64,000 nucleotides of DNA from Leifsonia sp. C5G2 (lineage in GTDB: Bacteria; Actinomycetota; Actinomycetes; Actinomycetales; Microbacteriaceae): assembly GCF_013359685.1 (NCBI RefSeq), contig NZ_JABFMV010000012.1, positions 86,876 through 150,875 of the forward strand, in the 5' to 3' direction. Shown piece after piece: positions 1 through 8,344 of this stretch. Every line of letters starts with the position of its first letter. Positions within the stretch are counted from its first letter, which is position 1. The notes under the pieces were generated by a model, which did not search any database, had not been told where the DNA came from, and saw nothing but the letters and a program-made list of their open reading frames with translations. The position numbers were made by a program, and so were the translations under genes.

Positions 1-127
1 GGTCGACGAGGTTGCGGGTCAGCCCGGCCGTCGCGGCCTGCCGCTCGGTGCTCGTGAGGTTCTGCCGGCGCTCGCGGAGCTCGGCGCGCAGGGCGCGCTT
101 GCGATGAGCGGCGGTGTCCGAGTCCAT
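1..127 (-). CDS. 5-formyltetrahydrofolate cyclo-ligase, N-terminal part (runs off window)
   Basis: Reverse-strand reading from an ATG at 127-125 gives 42 codons that continue past the window edge. The peptide has the basic, Arg-rich N-terminal pattern of 5-formyl-THF cyclo-ligases (KRALRAELRERRQNLT then RQAATAGL). The family converts 5-formyl-THF to 5,10-methenyl-THF using ATP in the cytoplasm. The divergent position next to galU is the usual actinobacterial arrangement (M. tuberculosis Rv0992c/Rv0993), which is the main support. Only the N terminus is visible, so catalytic residues cannot be checked. Confidence 0.72.
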   Translation of the reverse strand, partial: MDSDTAAHRKRALRAELRERRQNLTSTERQAATAGLTRNLVD

Positions 128-187
128 AGGGCAATCCTAGGAGATGCCGTCGGTGTGCTCCGTGGAAATGCGGATACTGTAGGCGGC

Positions 188-1165
188 ATGGCTAATCACG
201 ACCGCGTCACGAAAGCAGTGATCCCCGCCGCCGGACTCGGCACCCGCTTCCTCCCGGCGACGAAAGCGATGCCCAAGGAGATGCTCCCCGTCGTGGACAA
301 GCCCGCCATCCAGTACGTGGTGGAGGAGGCGGTGGACGCCGGCCTGCACGACGTCCTGATGATCACCGGCCGCAACAAGAACGCGCTCGAGAACCACTTC
401 GACCGGAACGCCGAGCTGGAGGAGACGCTCACCAAGAAGGGCGACACCGACCGGCTCGAGAAGGTCAACTACTCGACCGCCCTCGCCGACATGCACTACG
501 TGCGCCAGGGCGACCCGAAGGGTCTCGGCCACGCGGTGCTCCGCGCCAAGATGCACGTCGGCCGCGAGCCGTTCGCCGTGCTGCTCGGCGACGACATCAT
601 CGACGGCCGCGACGACCTGCTCAAGCGGATGCTCAAGGTGCAGCAGGAGCGGCACGCGACCGTCGTCGCCCTGCTCGAGGTCGACCCCGACTCCATCCAC
701 CTGTACGGCGCCGCCGCGGTCGAGGAGACCGACGAGGACGACGTGGTCCGCATCACGGGCCTGGTAGAGAAGCCGGACAAGGAGCACGCGCCCTCCAACT
801 ACGCCGTCATCGGCCGCTACGTGCTCCGTCCCGAGGTCTTCGACGTCCTGGAGCGCACCGAGCCCGGCCGCGGGGGAGAGATCCAGCTGACCGACGCCCT
901 CCAGTCGATGGCCGAAGCGCCCGACTGGACCGGCGGCGTGTACGGCGTCGTCTTCCGCGGCCGCCGCTACGACACCGGCGACCGGCTCGACTACATCAAG
1001 GCGATCATCCGTCTCGCGATCGACCGCGAGGACCTCGGCCCCGAGCTGCGGCCGTGGCTGCGCGAGTTCGCGAGCGAACTGGAGGACGAGCCCGTGGAGT
1101 TCGTCGAGGAGATGCCCGCGGACCCGACCGGTCCGATCCAGACGCTCTCCGCCCGGGACAACTGA
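188..1165 (+). CDS. galU: UTP-glucose-1-phosphate uridylyltransferase GalU
   Basis: Makes UDP-glucose from UTP and glucose-1-phosphate for cell-wall and exopolysaccharide precursors; cytoplasmic. 325 residues, normal for bacterial GalU. The nucleotide-binding signature GLGTRFLPATKAMPKEM lies near residues 16-32; LLGDDI (metal/UDP site), GLVEKP and GEIQLTDAL follow in the family order. I chose the ATG at 188 because the protein begins MANHDRVTKAVIPAAG there, as in homologues; the longer open frame back to 104 would overlap the divergent cyclo-ligase start. The acetyltransferase gene follows after 22 bp, so the two are probably cotranscribed. Confidence 0.95.
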   Translation: MANHDRVTKAVIPAAGLGTRFLPATKAMPKEMLPVVDKPAIQYVVEEAVDAGLHDVLMITGRNKNALENHFDRNAELEETLTKKGDTDRLEKVNYSTALADMHYVRQGDPKGLGHAVLRAKMHVGREPFAVLLGDDIIDGRDDLLKRMLKVQQERHATVVALLEVDPDSIHLYGAAAVEETDEDDVVRITGLVEKPDKEHAPSNYAVIGRYVLRPEVFDVLERTEPGRGGEIQLTDALQSMAEAPDWTGGVYGVVFRGRRYDTGDRLDYIKAIIRLAIDREDLGPELRPWLREFASELEDEPVEFVEEMPADPTGPIQTLSARDN

Positions 1166-1187
1166 CGGCCTGCTGAAGGGAGAGCCC

Positions 1188-1850
1188 GTGGCGATCGTGA
1201 TCCCGACCCTCGCCGAGGGTCGCGTGGGGTTGCGTCCGATCCGGTTGCGGGATGCGCGCGCGCTCGAGCGCTCGCTGCTCGACAACCGCAGCTGGCTGCG
1301 CCAGTGGGAGGCGACGAGCCCGTACGCGCCCGGGTCGTTCGACACCCGCGCGAGCATCCGGTCGCTGCTGGCGAACGCGCGAGCCGGCCACGGCCTCCCG
1401 TTCATCGTGGAGTGGGACGGGCAGCTCGCCGGGCAGCTGAACGTCTCGTCGATCGCCTACGGCTCGCTGTCCAGCGCCACCATCGGCTACTGGATCGCGG
1501 AGGAGTTCGCCGGACGCAACATCACGCCGACCGCGGTCGCCCTGGCCACCGACTACTGCTTCTACCAGCTCGGGCTGCACCGGATGGAGATCTGCATCCG
1601 GCCGGAGAACGGCCCCAGCCTGCGCGTGGTGGAGAAGCTCGGGTTCCGCTACGAGGGACTGCGGCGCCGCTACATCCACATCAACGGGGACTGGCGCGAC
1701 CACTTCTGCTTCGGTCTGGTCACCGAGGAGCTCAGTCAGGGCGTGCTGCGCCGGTGGCTCGACGGGAACGTCCCGGCCGACGCCGCGGTCATCCCGGCCG
1801 AGGACCGGGCGGCCGCCGCGGTCCCGCTCCCGGTGGCCCGGCACCGCTGA
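1188..1850 (+). CDS. rimJ: GNAT-family N-acetyltransferase, RimJ/RimL type
   Basis: 220 residues with a GNAT fold: an N-terminal beta strand (GRVGLRPIRLRDARALERSL), the segment ATIGYWIAEEFAGRNI preceding the acetyl-CoA loop, and the C-terminal RVVEKLGFRYEGLRRRYIHI typical of ribosomal-protein-alanine acetyltransferases. Predicted to acetylate a protein N terminus or another amine with acetyl-CoA; the true substrate is not deducible. The GTG start has GAAGGGAGAG about 4-12 bases upstream. It follows galU by 22 bp and precedes the coiled-coil membrane gene, the same order as M. tuberculosis galU-moeA1-rimJ-Rv0996 but without moeA1. Confidence 0.85.
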   Translation: MAIVIPTLAEGRVGLRPIRLRDARALERSLLDNRSWLRQWEATSPYAPGSFDTRASIRSLLANARAGHGLPFIVEWDGQLAGQLNVSSIAYGSLSSATIGYWIAEEFAGRNITPTAVALATDYCFYQLGLHRMEICIRPENGPSLRVVEKLGFRYEGLRRRYIHINGDWRDHFCFGLVTEELSQGVLRRWLDGNVPADAAVIPAEDRAAAAVPLPVARHR

Positions 1851-1911
1851 ACCCGTGACACACCCCCGCAGGTGACACCGGCCCGGTGTCCCCCGCCCCT
1901 ACCGTAGAGGC

Positions 1912-3018
1912 ATGAACGGGGATGTGATGGGCGGAGGGGTCGTCGTCGCGATCGCGGCCGTGCTCTGGCTGGCCTATCTGGTCCCGGTCTGGCTGAGGCG
2001 CCGCGAGTACCTCGCCACGGAGCGCAACGCGGTGCGGCTGCAGCAGACCCTGCGGATCCTGGCCGAGACGAGCGAGCTGCCCGACGAGGTGCGCATGGAG
2101 GCGACCGCGCGCACCGTGGCGGAGCAGCAGCGCATCCTGCGCCGGGCGGAGGAGCGCAAGCTCGCCGCCGCCCGCGCCGAGGCCGCCGCGCACGCCCGCC
2201 GCGAGCAGGCGATCGCGGAGGAGCGCCGCCGCGCCGCCGAGGAGGCCGAGCGCGCCGCGGCCGAGGCGATCGCCGTCGAGCGCGCCGCCCGCGCGGCTGC
2301 GGCCCAGCGGGCACGCGTGCTCGCCACCTCCACCGTCGCGTCCGCCCTGACCCCGCAGCGCCGCCGGCGACTGCGCCGGGCGCGCGCCCTCTCGACCCTG
2401 GTGCTCGTCGCCGGACTCGCCGGCCTCGTCGCCGGCGCTGTCGTCGCCGCCGAGACCGGCGCGTGGCTGCTGGCCGGGCTGTCCGGGGCAGCCGTGCTGC
2501 TGTCCGGCTGGATGCTCGCCCGCCTCGCGCGCCCGCAGCGCGCGGCGGTGGCGGCGCAGCCGATCGTGCGCACTTCGCAGGTCGCACCGGAGCTGTACGA
2601 CGACGCGCAGCACGACGTGCCCGTGCAGGAGCGGCTCCGCCAGAGCTGGACGCCGCGGCCCCTCCCGAAGCCCCTGCACCTGTCGCCGGGAACGGTCGCC
2701 GCGGCCGCCATGGCCTCGGTGGATGCCGCCGCAGAGCTCCGCCGCGCCGCCGTGCGCGCCGAGTTCGAGCGCAAGGCGGCCGAGGTCGTCGCGCCCGCTC
2801 CGGCGCCCGTTCCGCTGCGCCCGGTCGCGGCCGTCGCGCCCGCGGCATCCGTTGCGCCGGTCGCATCCGTGGCCTCTGTGGCGACCCTCGGGACCGTCTC
2901 GTCTGCGGCCGAGCCGGCCGCTCCGAGCCGCTACGCGAGCATGGGCGTGCTGGACGACGTGGACGCCGCCGGCATGGACCTGGACGCCGTCCTGCGGCGT
3001 CGCCGGGCCGCCAGCTGA
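1912..3018 (+). CDS. membrane protein with long Ala/Arg/Glu coiled coil, GlpR-like by position
   Basis: 368 residues. An N-terminal hydrophobic helix (about residues 8-27) is followed by a charged heptad-like coiled coil (about 35-145, dense in Ala, Arg, Glu), then two more hydrophobic helices (about 160-205), a linker, and an Ala/Pro/Val-rich low-complexity tail (about 290-330) ending in ASMGVLDDVDAAGMDLDAVLRRRRAA. No enzymatic motif is seen. By position (after galU and rimJ) it matches mycobacterial Rv0996, whose corynebacterial relative GlpR is the membrane receptor of the gephyrin-like divisome protein Glp. That link rests on gene order and topology, not on sequence identity I can measure. 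Confidence 0.75.
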   Translation: MNGDVMGGGVVVAIAAVLWLAYLVPVWLRRREYLATERNAVRLQQTLRILAETSELPDEVRMEATARTVAEQQRILRRAEERKLAAARAEAAAHARREQAIAEERRRAAEEAERAAAEAIAVERAARAAAAQRARVLATSTVASALTPQRRRRLRRARALSTLVLVAGLAGLVAGAVVAAETGAWLLAGLSGAAVLLSGWMLARLARPQRAAVAAQPIVRTSQVAPELYDDAQHDVPVQERLRQSWTPRPLPKPLHLSPGTVAAAAMASVDAAAELRRAAVRAEFERKAAEVVAPAPAPVPLRPVAAVAPAASVAPVASVASVATLGTVSSAAEPAAPSRYASMGVLDDVDAAGMDLDAVLRRRRAAS

Positions 3019-3076
3019 GCCGCCCTCGATTTCGACTCGACCGCGGTCAGGTGCTATTGTTTCTAAGCAGTTCCCC

Positions 3077-3149
3077 GGGGCTATGGCGCAGTTGGTAGCG
3101 CGCTTCGTTCGCATCGAAGAGGTCAGGAGTTCGAATCTCCTTAGCTCCA
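3077..3149 (+). tRNA. tRNA-Ala (anticodon CGC)
   Basis: A full cloverleaf can be drawn by eye. The acceptor stem GGGGCTA (3077-3083) pairs with TAGCTCC (3142-3148) and includes the G3-U70 pair that identifies alanine tRNAs. The anticodon stem CTTCG/CGAAG encloses the loop TTCGCAT, giving anticodon CGC for GCG codons. The T-arm is AGGAG-TTCGAAT-CTCCT. The discriminator base is A and the CCA end is not encoded. A rho-independent terminator follows within 11 bp. Confidence 0.97.
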
Positions 3150-3159
3150 CCGGTACCGG

Positions 3160-3190
3160 AAAGGCCGCCCGCTCGGGCGGCCTTTCTGCT
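3160..3190 (+). terminator. terminator after tRNA-Ala
   Basis: Perfect 11-bp inverted repeat AAAGGCCGCCC (3160-3170) and GGGCGGCCTTT (3175-3185) around a GCTC tetraloop, followed by a T/C-rich run. It lies directly after the tRNA, so it most likely ends the tRNA transcript. Confidence 0.88.
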
Positions 3191-3287
3191 TCTCCGGGCA
3201 GTTGCGTGTTCTGCGACTGCGCCCTCGCGGAACGTCTGCGGGTGCGCGACCGGCCGCATTCGTTCCGAACCGCCGCAGTCGCGGGGG

Positions 3288-3887
3288 TCAGAGCACCAGC
3301 AGGACGGCGAGCACCAGCATGAGCACGGCGATGCCGCCGTCGAGGATGCGCCATGCGACCGGCCTGGCGAACACCGGTGCGGCGAACCGCGCCCCGAAGC
3401 CCAGCAGCGAGAACCACAGCACGCTGGCCGTGGCGGCGCCCGCGCCGAACACCCAGCGGCCGGGGTCGCCATGCGAGGCGGACAGCGAGCCGAGCAGCAG
3501 GACCGTGTCCAGGTACACGTGCGGGTTCAGCCAGGTGATCGCGAGGCACGTGCCGACCGCCGCCGCGAGGGAGCCGGCCACCGCGCCCGCCGCGTTCAGC
3601 GCCTGCGGTCGCAGCGCCCGGCGGGCGGCGAACACGGCGTAGCCGAGCAGGAAGGCGAAGCCCGCCCAGCGGACGATCGTCAGGGCGACCGGAGCCTGCT
3701 TCACCAGCACACCGATCCCGGCGACGCCCGCGGCGATGAGGACCGCGTCGCTCAGCACGCAGATCAGCACGACGGGGAGGACGTGCTCGCGGCGGAGGCC
3801 CTGGCGCAGCACGAACGCGTTCTGCGCGCCGATGGCGACGATGAGGGAGGCGGCCGAGCCGAGGCCGGTGACGAAGGTGGCGAACAC
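3288..3887 (-). CDS. lysE: LysE/ArgO-family amino-acid exporter
   Basis: 199-residue, strongly hydrophobic protein with about six membrane helices. The N-terminal region GLGSAASLIVAIGAQNAFVLRQG is the family signature of LysE/ArgO carriers (quoted in part: AIGAQNAFVLRQGLRREH). The family exports lysine and arginine by proton-coupled transport when intracellular levels rise. GTG start at 3887. It is divergent from a LysG/ArgP-type activator 70 bp away, the classic lysE-lysG arrangement known from Corynebacterium, so induction by basic amino acids through that regulator is expected. Exact substrate is inferred. Confidence 0.92.
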   Translation of the reverse strand: MFATFVTGLGSAASLIVAIGAQNAFVLRQGLRREHVLPVVLICVLSDAVLIAAGVAGIGVLVKQAPVALTIVRWAGFAFLLGYAVFAARRALRPQALNAAGAVAGSLAAAVGTCLAITWLNPHVYLDTVLLLGSLSASHGDPGRWVFGAGAATASVLWFSLLGFGARFAAPVFARPVAWRILDGGIAVLMLVLAVLLVL

Positions 3888-3957
3888 CCTTCGACGCTAG
3901 GGATGTGCCTCCACTAAGTACAGCTCAGGTTTCTTAGCAGCCATTAGCATGGCTTAG

Positions 3958-4905
3958 GTGACAGCCAACGCCGATCAGCTGCGCGCCCTCGCCGCCGTGG
4001 TGGACGCCGGGACGTTCGAGGCGGCGGCCGCTGCCCTGCACGTCACCCCGTCCGCAGTGAGCCAGCGCATCAAGGCGCTGGAGGAGCAGAGCGGGCGCGT
4101 GCTGGTGCGGCGGAGCAAGCCGGTCGAGCCGACGGAGGCGGGCAGCGTCCTGCTCCGGCTGGCGCGTCAGCTGGCTCTTCTCGAGAGCGAGGCCGAGGCC
4201 GCGCTGGCGGGACGGCACGAAGCGGCGGGTGCGGTCGTGCCGCTGGTCGTCAACGCCGACTCCCTGGCGACCTGGGTGCTTCCGGCTCTGGCCCGGGTGG
4301 ACGGCATCCGCTTCGAGCTCGCCCTGGACGACCAGGAGCACACGCTCGATCGGCTCCGCGACGGCACCGCCATGGCGGCGATCGGCTCCGACCCGGAGCC
4401 GGTGCAGGGCTGCACCGCCCGACCCCTGGGCGAGATGGTGTACCGGGCGGTGGCCTGCCCGGCGTACGTCGAGCGATGGTGCCCCGGCGGCTGGACGCCG
4501 TCGGCCGCCGCGGAAGCGCCCGTGCTGGTGTTCGACCGCAAGGACGCGCTGCAGGACCGCTACCTGGATGCGTTCGCGCCCGGCGCGCGCCCGCCGCGGC
4601 ACTACATCCCGGCGTCCACCCAGTTCGTCGACGCCGCCGTCCTCGGGCTCGGCTGGGGGATGCTGCCCGACCTGCAGGCGGACGCGCTGGTGGCCGAGGG
4701 GCGGCTCGTCGTGCTCGACCCCGTCCGGGTCGAGCGTGTGCCCCTGTACTGGCACCGATGGTCGCTGCGGTCCGCGGCGCTCGACGCCGTCGCCGAGGCG
4801 ATCGCAGCCGAGGCCGCGCGAGTGCTGGTCCCGGTACCCGCGGCTAGAGAGTCGCGAGCACCAGGTCGAGGGCGTCCACGAAACGGTCGGCGCTCTCCCG
4901 CGTGA
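3958..4905 (+). CDS. lysG: LysR-family regulator, LysG/ArgP type
   Basis: 315 residues: an N-terminal winged HTH (about 4-62; AAALHVTPSAVSQRIKALEE is the recognition region) and a LysR substrate-binding domain. The ArgP/LysG sub-family is indicated by the divergent lysE and by LVVNADSLATWVLPAL in the effector domain. It should activate lysE with lysine or arginine as coinducer. GTG start at 3958. The last 62 bp overlap the 3' end of the convergent kinase-aminotransferase gene, giving a basic C-terminal tail (RAPGRGRPRNGRRSPA) that is probably a by-product of the overlap. Confidence 0.92.
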   Translation: MTANADQLRALAAVVDAGTFEAAAAALHVTPSAVSQRIKALEEQSGRVLVRRSKPVEPTEAGSVLLRLARQLALLESEAEAALAGRHEAAGAVVPLVVNADSLATWVLPALARVDGIRFELALDDQEHTLDRLRDGTAMAAIGSDPEPVQGCTARPLGEMVYRAVACPAYVERWCPGGWTPSAAAEAPVLVFDRKDALQDRYLDAFAPGARPPRHYIPASTQFVDAAVLGLGWGMLPDLQADALVAEGRLVVLDPVRVERVPLYWHRWSLRSAALDAVAEAIAAEAARVLVPVPAARESRAPGRGRPRNGRRSPA

Positions 4906-7723
4906 TGCACAGCGGCGGCTTGATCTTCAGCACATTCTTGTAATCGCCCGTCGGCTGCACGATGCAGCCCTCGGCGAGCATCCGGTCGCACACCAGCGCC
5001 GCCTCGGCCGTCGCCGGCTTCAGCGTCTCGCGGTCGAGCACCAGCTCCATGCCGAGGTAGAGGCCCATGCCGTGCACCGCGCCGACGAGAGGATGCCGGT
5101 CGCCCAGCTCCCGCAGCCGCGCGGCGAGGTGGTCGCCGACGGTCGCCGCGTTCTCCTGCAGGTGCTCGTCGCGCATCACGTCGAGCACCGTCAGGCCGAC
5201 GACCGACGACACCGGGCTCCCACCGGCGGATGAGAAGAAGCTGCCCTCGGCGGCGAACGACTCCGCGATCTCCCGCCGGGTGATCACCGCGCCGAGCGGC
5301 TGCCCGTTGCCCATGGCCTTCGCGATCGTGATGACGTCGGGCACGACGCCCTGCTGCTCGGCGCCCCAGAAGTAGTGGCCGAGACGGCCGTAGCCGACCT
5401 GCACCTCGTCGGCGATGCAGACGCCGCCGCGGGCGCGGATGCGTTCGTAGACACCGGCCAGGTAGCCGTCGGGCAGCATCAGGCCGCCCGCGTTGCCGAA
5501 GACCGGCTCGGCGATGTAGCCGGCCACCTCGGTGCTCGCGGCGTCGAGGGCGGCGAGGTCCGCATCCAGATCGGCCAGGTAGGCGGGCGCCGAGCCGGGA
5601 CCGAGGTGCTTTCCGCGGAGGGAGTTGGGGGCGGCGACGAGCGTCACCCAGTCGGGACGCGTCTCCAGCGCCCGCGGGTTGTCGCCGAGGGAGGACGAGA
5701 CTGCATCGGAGGCCATGGTCCAGCCGTGGTAGGCCTCGGTCACCGCGAGGATGGTGCGGCGGCCGGTGTGGATCTGCGCCAGCCGCAGCGCGAGGTCGAC
5801 CGCCTCGCTGCCGCTGTTCACGAGGAAGACCGTGTCGAGCCCGTCCGGCGCGAGTTCAGCCAGGCGCTCGGTGAAGCGGGACAGCTCGTCGTAGTGGAAC
5901 CGCGAGTTCGTGTTGAGGCGCGCCCACTGATCGCGCACCGCCTCCACCAGCCGCGGGTGCCCGTGACCGATCTGCGTGACGTTGTTGACCATGTCGATGT
6001 AGCTCTGCGCGCGGGTGTCGACGAGGTGGTGGCGCCAGCCGCGCTCGATGAGCGGTGGATAGGCGAAGTAGTGCTCCTGCACCTGCGCGAACGTGGCATC
6101 CCGGCGGGCGAGGGACGCTGCGGGGTCGGGCGCGGCCACGGCGAGGTCGGCTCCGAAGAGCGCGGACGGGTCGGGGGAGACGGCAGACCACTCGGCGAAC
6201 GGGAGGGCCGGGGTGACGAAGGCCGGCGGCCGGTGCCCGGCGAGCGTGCTCAGCTGGGCGGTGAGCCGCACAGCGGTGCCGATGACCTCGCCGGCCGCGA
6301 TGGAGGCGGTGGTGAGCGGGCGCACGAGGCCGTCGAGCCACAGCTCGAGGCCGGCGCCGGTTCCGCGCAGGAGCCACGAGCCCTCGACGAGGGCGAGCTC
6401 ACCCGCGAACGGAGCCGTGACGTCCAGGCCGGCCGGGGCGTCGACCGTGACCGCGAGGGCGACCGTGGCATCCGGGAGCGAGCGGTCGGCGGTGGTGCGG
6501 GTCAGCCGGGCCTCCCCGTAGCGCGTGACGGCGTGGCCCCGCTCGCGGCAGACGCGGGCGAGCACTACGTCTTCCGCATCCTCTTGCAGCCAGACGCCGG
6601 CGTCGAGGTCGCGCGACTCCACCGAGAGGTCGGCGAGGTGGGCGGGGGTGGTCGTCAGAGGGATGAGGCGGCCGAGCGGCGTGGCTGCGGCTGCAGACGG
6701 GCCCGCCAGGCGGGCACGGACGAGGGTCTCCAGCTCACCGGCGTCGAGCCGCCGGGCGATGTCGAAGGCGACCCACTCGTGGGCGCGGTTCTCGTCGGCA
6801 TAGACGTTGTCGGCCTCGAGGGCCACCTGCTGCTCGCCGCTGACGACGAGCACCGCTCCGCGCAGCACGACCAGGGGCCACAGCGCGGCCAGGTCGGCGT
6901 CATCGAGTGGCGCCTCGGCGTGGAAGGCCTCGATCACATCCAGAACGGCGAGCGGCTCGTCCGGAACGTGGTGCAGGGCGCTCGTGACCGTGGCGGCCAG
7001 CTCGGCGACGAGCCAGCCGTCGGACACGTCGCCGAAGTCGATCACGCCCGGACCGTCGTCGCCCAGCACGATGTTGTCGTCGGTGACGTCGCCGTGCACC
7101 GCCTGGACGCGCAGCCGCCGGCGGAGGGGCTCCAGCCGCGCGAGGGCGGCATCCGTCGCCTCGCGCACGACCCGGCGCTTCGCCGGCTGCTCGACGTGCT
7201 CCAGGAGCAGGTCGACGACCTCGCCGCCGATGCGTGCGTCCCACTGGGTGGTGCGGTCGAGGCCGGGATGCGTCAGCGCGGCCAGGCCGCCGGCGACGCG
7301 GCCGGCGAGGGTGCCGAGCGTGCGCAGCTGGTCGCGGGTGGGGCGGCCGACGCCGGTGAGTGGCTCGCCGTCGAGGTAGCGGAGCACGCGCGCGAGGAGT
7401 GTGCGGCCGGCGACCTCGACCTCCACCAGTTCGGCGCCGTCGAGCGAGGCGACGACCTCGGGGATGCGGATGCCCGAGCCGGCGAGGGCCGCGAGCGCGG
7501 CGTTCTGCGCCAGGAGCTCGTCGGCGGAGAACACCGGGTTGGCGAGCTTGAGCACGAAACGCTCTCCGCCGGTGTCGATGCGGAAGTTGCGATCCTGGTT
7601 GCTGCCCAGTTCGACGATGTCGCCCTCCAGCCCGAACCGGGTCGCGGCGATCGCCGCCGCGTCCTCCACCGTGACCTCGGGTCGGGGGAGCGCGGGCTGG
7701 GTGAGGAAGTCGAAGTTCGGCAA
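4844..7723 (-). CDS. aminoglycoside-phosphotransferase-like kinase fused to class III aminotransferase
   Basis: 959 residues in three parts. Residues about 1-335 are an APH/choline-kinase-like fold with the catalytic VHGDVTDDNIVLG and VIDFGDVSDG motifs. Residues about 345-510 form a beta-rich segment that resembles an M23/lysostaphin-type domain (VTVDAPAGLDVTAPFAGEL, then IAAGEVIGTAV) but has no HxH zinc ligands. Residues about 535-959 are a class III PLP aminotransferase with VNSGSEAVDLALRLA, EVQVGYGRLG and the PLP-lysine region ITIAKAMGNGQPLG. Related fusions resemble hydroxylysine kinase plus 5-phosphohydroxylysine phospho-lyase. I chose a TTG start at 7723 because GGAG sits 5 nt upstream and homology begins there. 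Neighbouring lysE/lysG suggests, but does not prove, a lysine-type substrate. Confidence 0.85.
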   Translation of the reverse strand: MPNFDFLTQPALPRPEVTVEDAAAIAATRFGLEGDIVELGSNQDRNFRIDTGGERFVLKLANPVFSADELLAQNAALAALAGSGIRIPEVVASLDGAELVEVEVAGRTLLARVLRYLDGEPLTGVGRPTRDQLRTLGTLAGRVAGGLAALTHPGLDRTTQWDARIGGEVVDLLLEHVEQPAKRRVVREATDAALARLEPLRRRLRVQAVHGDVTDDNIVLGDDGPGVIDFGDVSDGWLVAELAATVTSALHHVPDEPLAVLDVIEAFHAEAPLDDADLAALWPLVVLRGAVLVVSGEQQVALEADNVYADENRAHEWVAFDIARRLDAGELETLVRARLAGPSAAAATPLGRLIPLTTTPAHLADLSVESRDLDAGVWLQEDAEDVVLARVCRERGHAVTRYGEARLTRTTADRSLPDATVALAVTVDAPAGLDVTAPFAGELALVEGSWLLRGTGAGLELWLDGLVRPLTTASIAAGEVIGTAVRLTAQLSTLAGHRPPAFVTPALPFAEWSAVSPDPSALFGADLAVAAPDPAASLARRDATFAQVQEHYFAYPPLIERGWRHHLVDTRAQSYIDMVNNVTQIGHGHPRLVEAVRDQWARLNTNSRFHYDELSRFTERLAELAPDGLDTVFLVNSGSEAVDLALRLAQIHTGRRTILAVTEAYHGWTMASDAVSSSLGDNPRALETRPDWVTLVAAPNSLRGKHLGPGSAPAYLADLDADLAALDAASTEVAGYIAEPVFGNAGGLMLPDGYLAGVYERIRARGGVCIADEVQVGYGRLGHYFWGAEQQGVVPDVITIAKAMGNGQPLGAVITRREIAESFAAEGSFFSSAGGSPVSSVVGLTVLDVMRDEHLQENAATVGDHLAARLRELGDRHPLVGAVHGMGLYLGMELVLDRETLKPATAEAALVCDRMLAEGCIVQPTGDYKNVLKIKPPLCITRESADRFVDALDLVLATL

Positions 7724-7894
7724 CGGGGCTCCAGGGCTCGGCGGCGATTTCGAGGTCAGTCTAGTGAGGGGGCGCCGACGCCGTGTCGAACGGAGGGCGC
7801 GCCTGTGGACACCCTGCTGATTGTGCATCACAGTCGGTATCAGCACGGCTCCCGCCCAGCGAACGTACGGGAGGCTCCGCGTAGCCTGGGGCCT

Positions 7895-8320
7895 GTGAAG
7901 CCTTGGAGGACCGCGCTCGTCGCCTTTGTGATCGACGCGGCCTTCGTGACCCTCTTCGTGCTGATCGGGCGCCGCAGTCACGGTGAGACCACGTCCGCCG
8001 CCGGCGTCTTCGACACCCTGTGGCCGTTCCTGGTCGCACTCGTGGTCGGCTGGCTCGTGACCTGGGCGTGGCGGCGTCCGCTCGCCATCGTCTGGCCGGG
8101 CGTCCCGGTGTGGCTGATGACGGTGGCGCTCGGGATGCTGATCCGCACCTCCGCGGGCCAGGGCGTCGAGCCGTCGTTCATCGCCGTGGCGGCGGTCGTG
8201 CTCGGGGTGTTCCTGGTGGGCTGGCGTCTGGTGGCCCTCCCGTTCGTTCGGCGCAGACGGATCGCGCGGACGGCTGCGGCTGCGGCCGCGGCCGTCGCGG
8301 TCGACCGCAGCGTGCGGTAG
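7895..8320 (+). CDS. DUF3054-family membrane protein
   Basis: 141 residues with four predicted membrane helices (about 3-23, 40-60, 68-88, 98-120) and an Arg/Ala-rich cytoplasmic tail. The FVIDAAFVTLFVLIGRRSHG start, with an Asp inside the first helix and the GRRSH motif, and the WRRPLAIVWPGVPVW loop match the DUF3054 family common in actinobacteria. Function unknown. GTG start at 7895. It lies between the divergent fusion gene and a convergent M24 peptidase gene. Confidence 0.85.
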   Translation: MKPWRTALVAFVIDAAFVTLFVLIGRRSHGETTSAAGVFDTLWPFLVALVVGWLVTWAWRRPLAIVWPGVPVWLMTVALGMLIRTSAGQGVEPSFIAVAAVVLGVFLVGWRLVALPFVRRRRIARTAAAAAAAVAVDRSVR

Positions 8321-8344
8321 CGGCCGCGCCACGCGTCGGCGGAC

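Noticed and set aside
5375..7894. Long plus-strand frame over the kinase-aminotransferase gene
   Set aside because: Only its last 142 codons (DUF3054) have family features; the rest is antisense shadow of the minus-strand gene.
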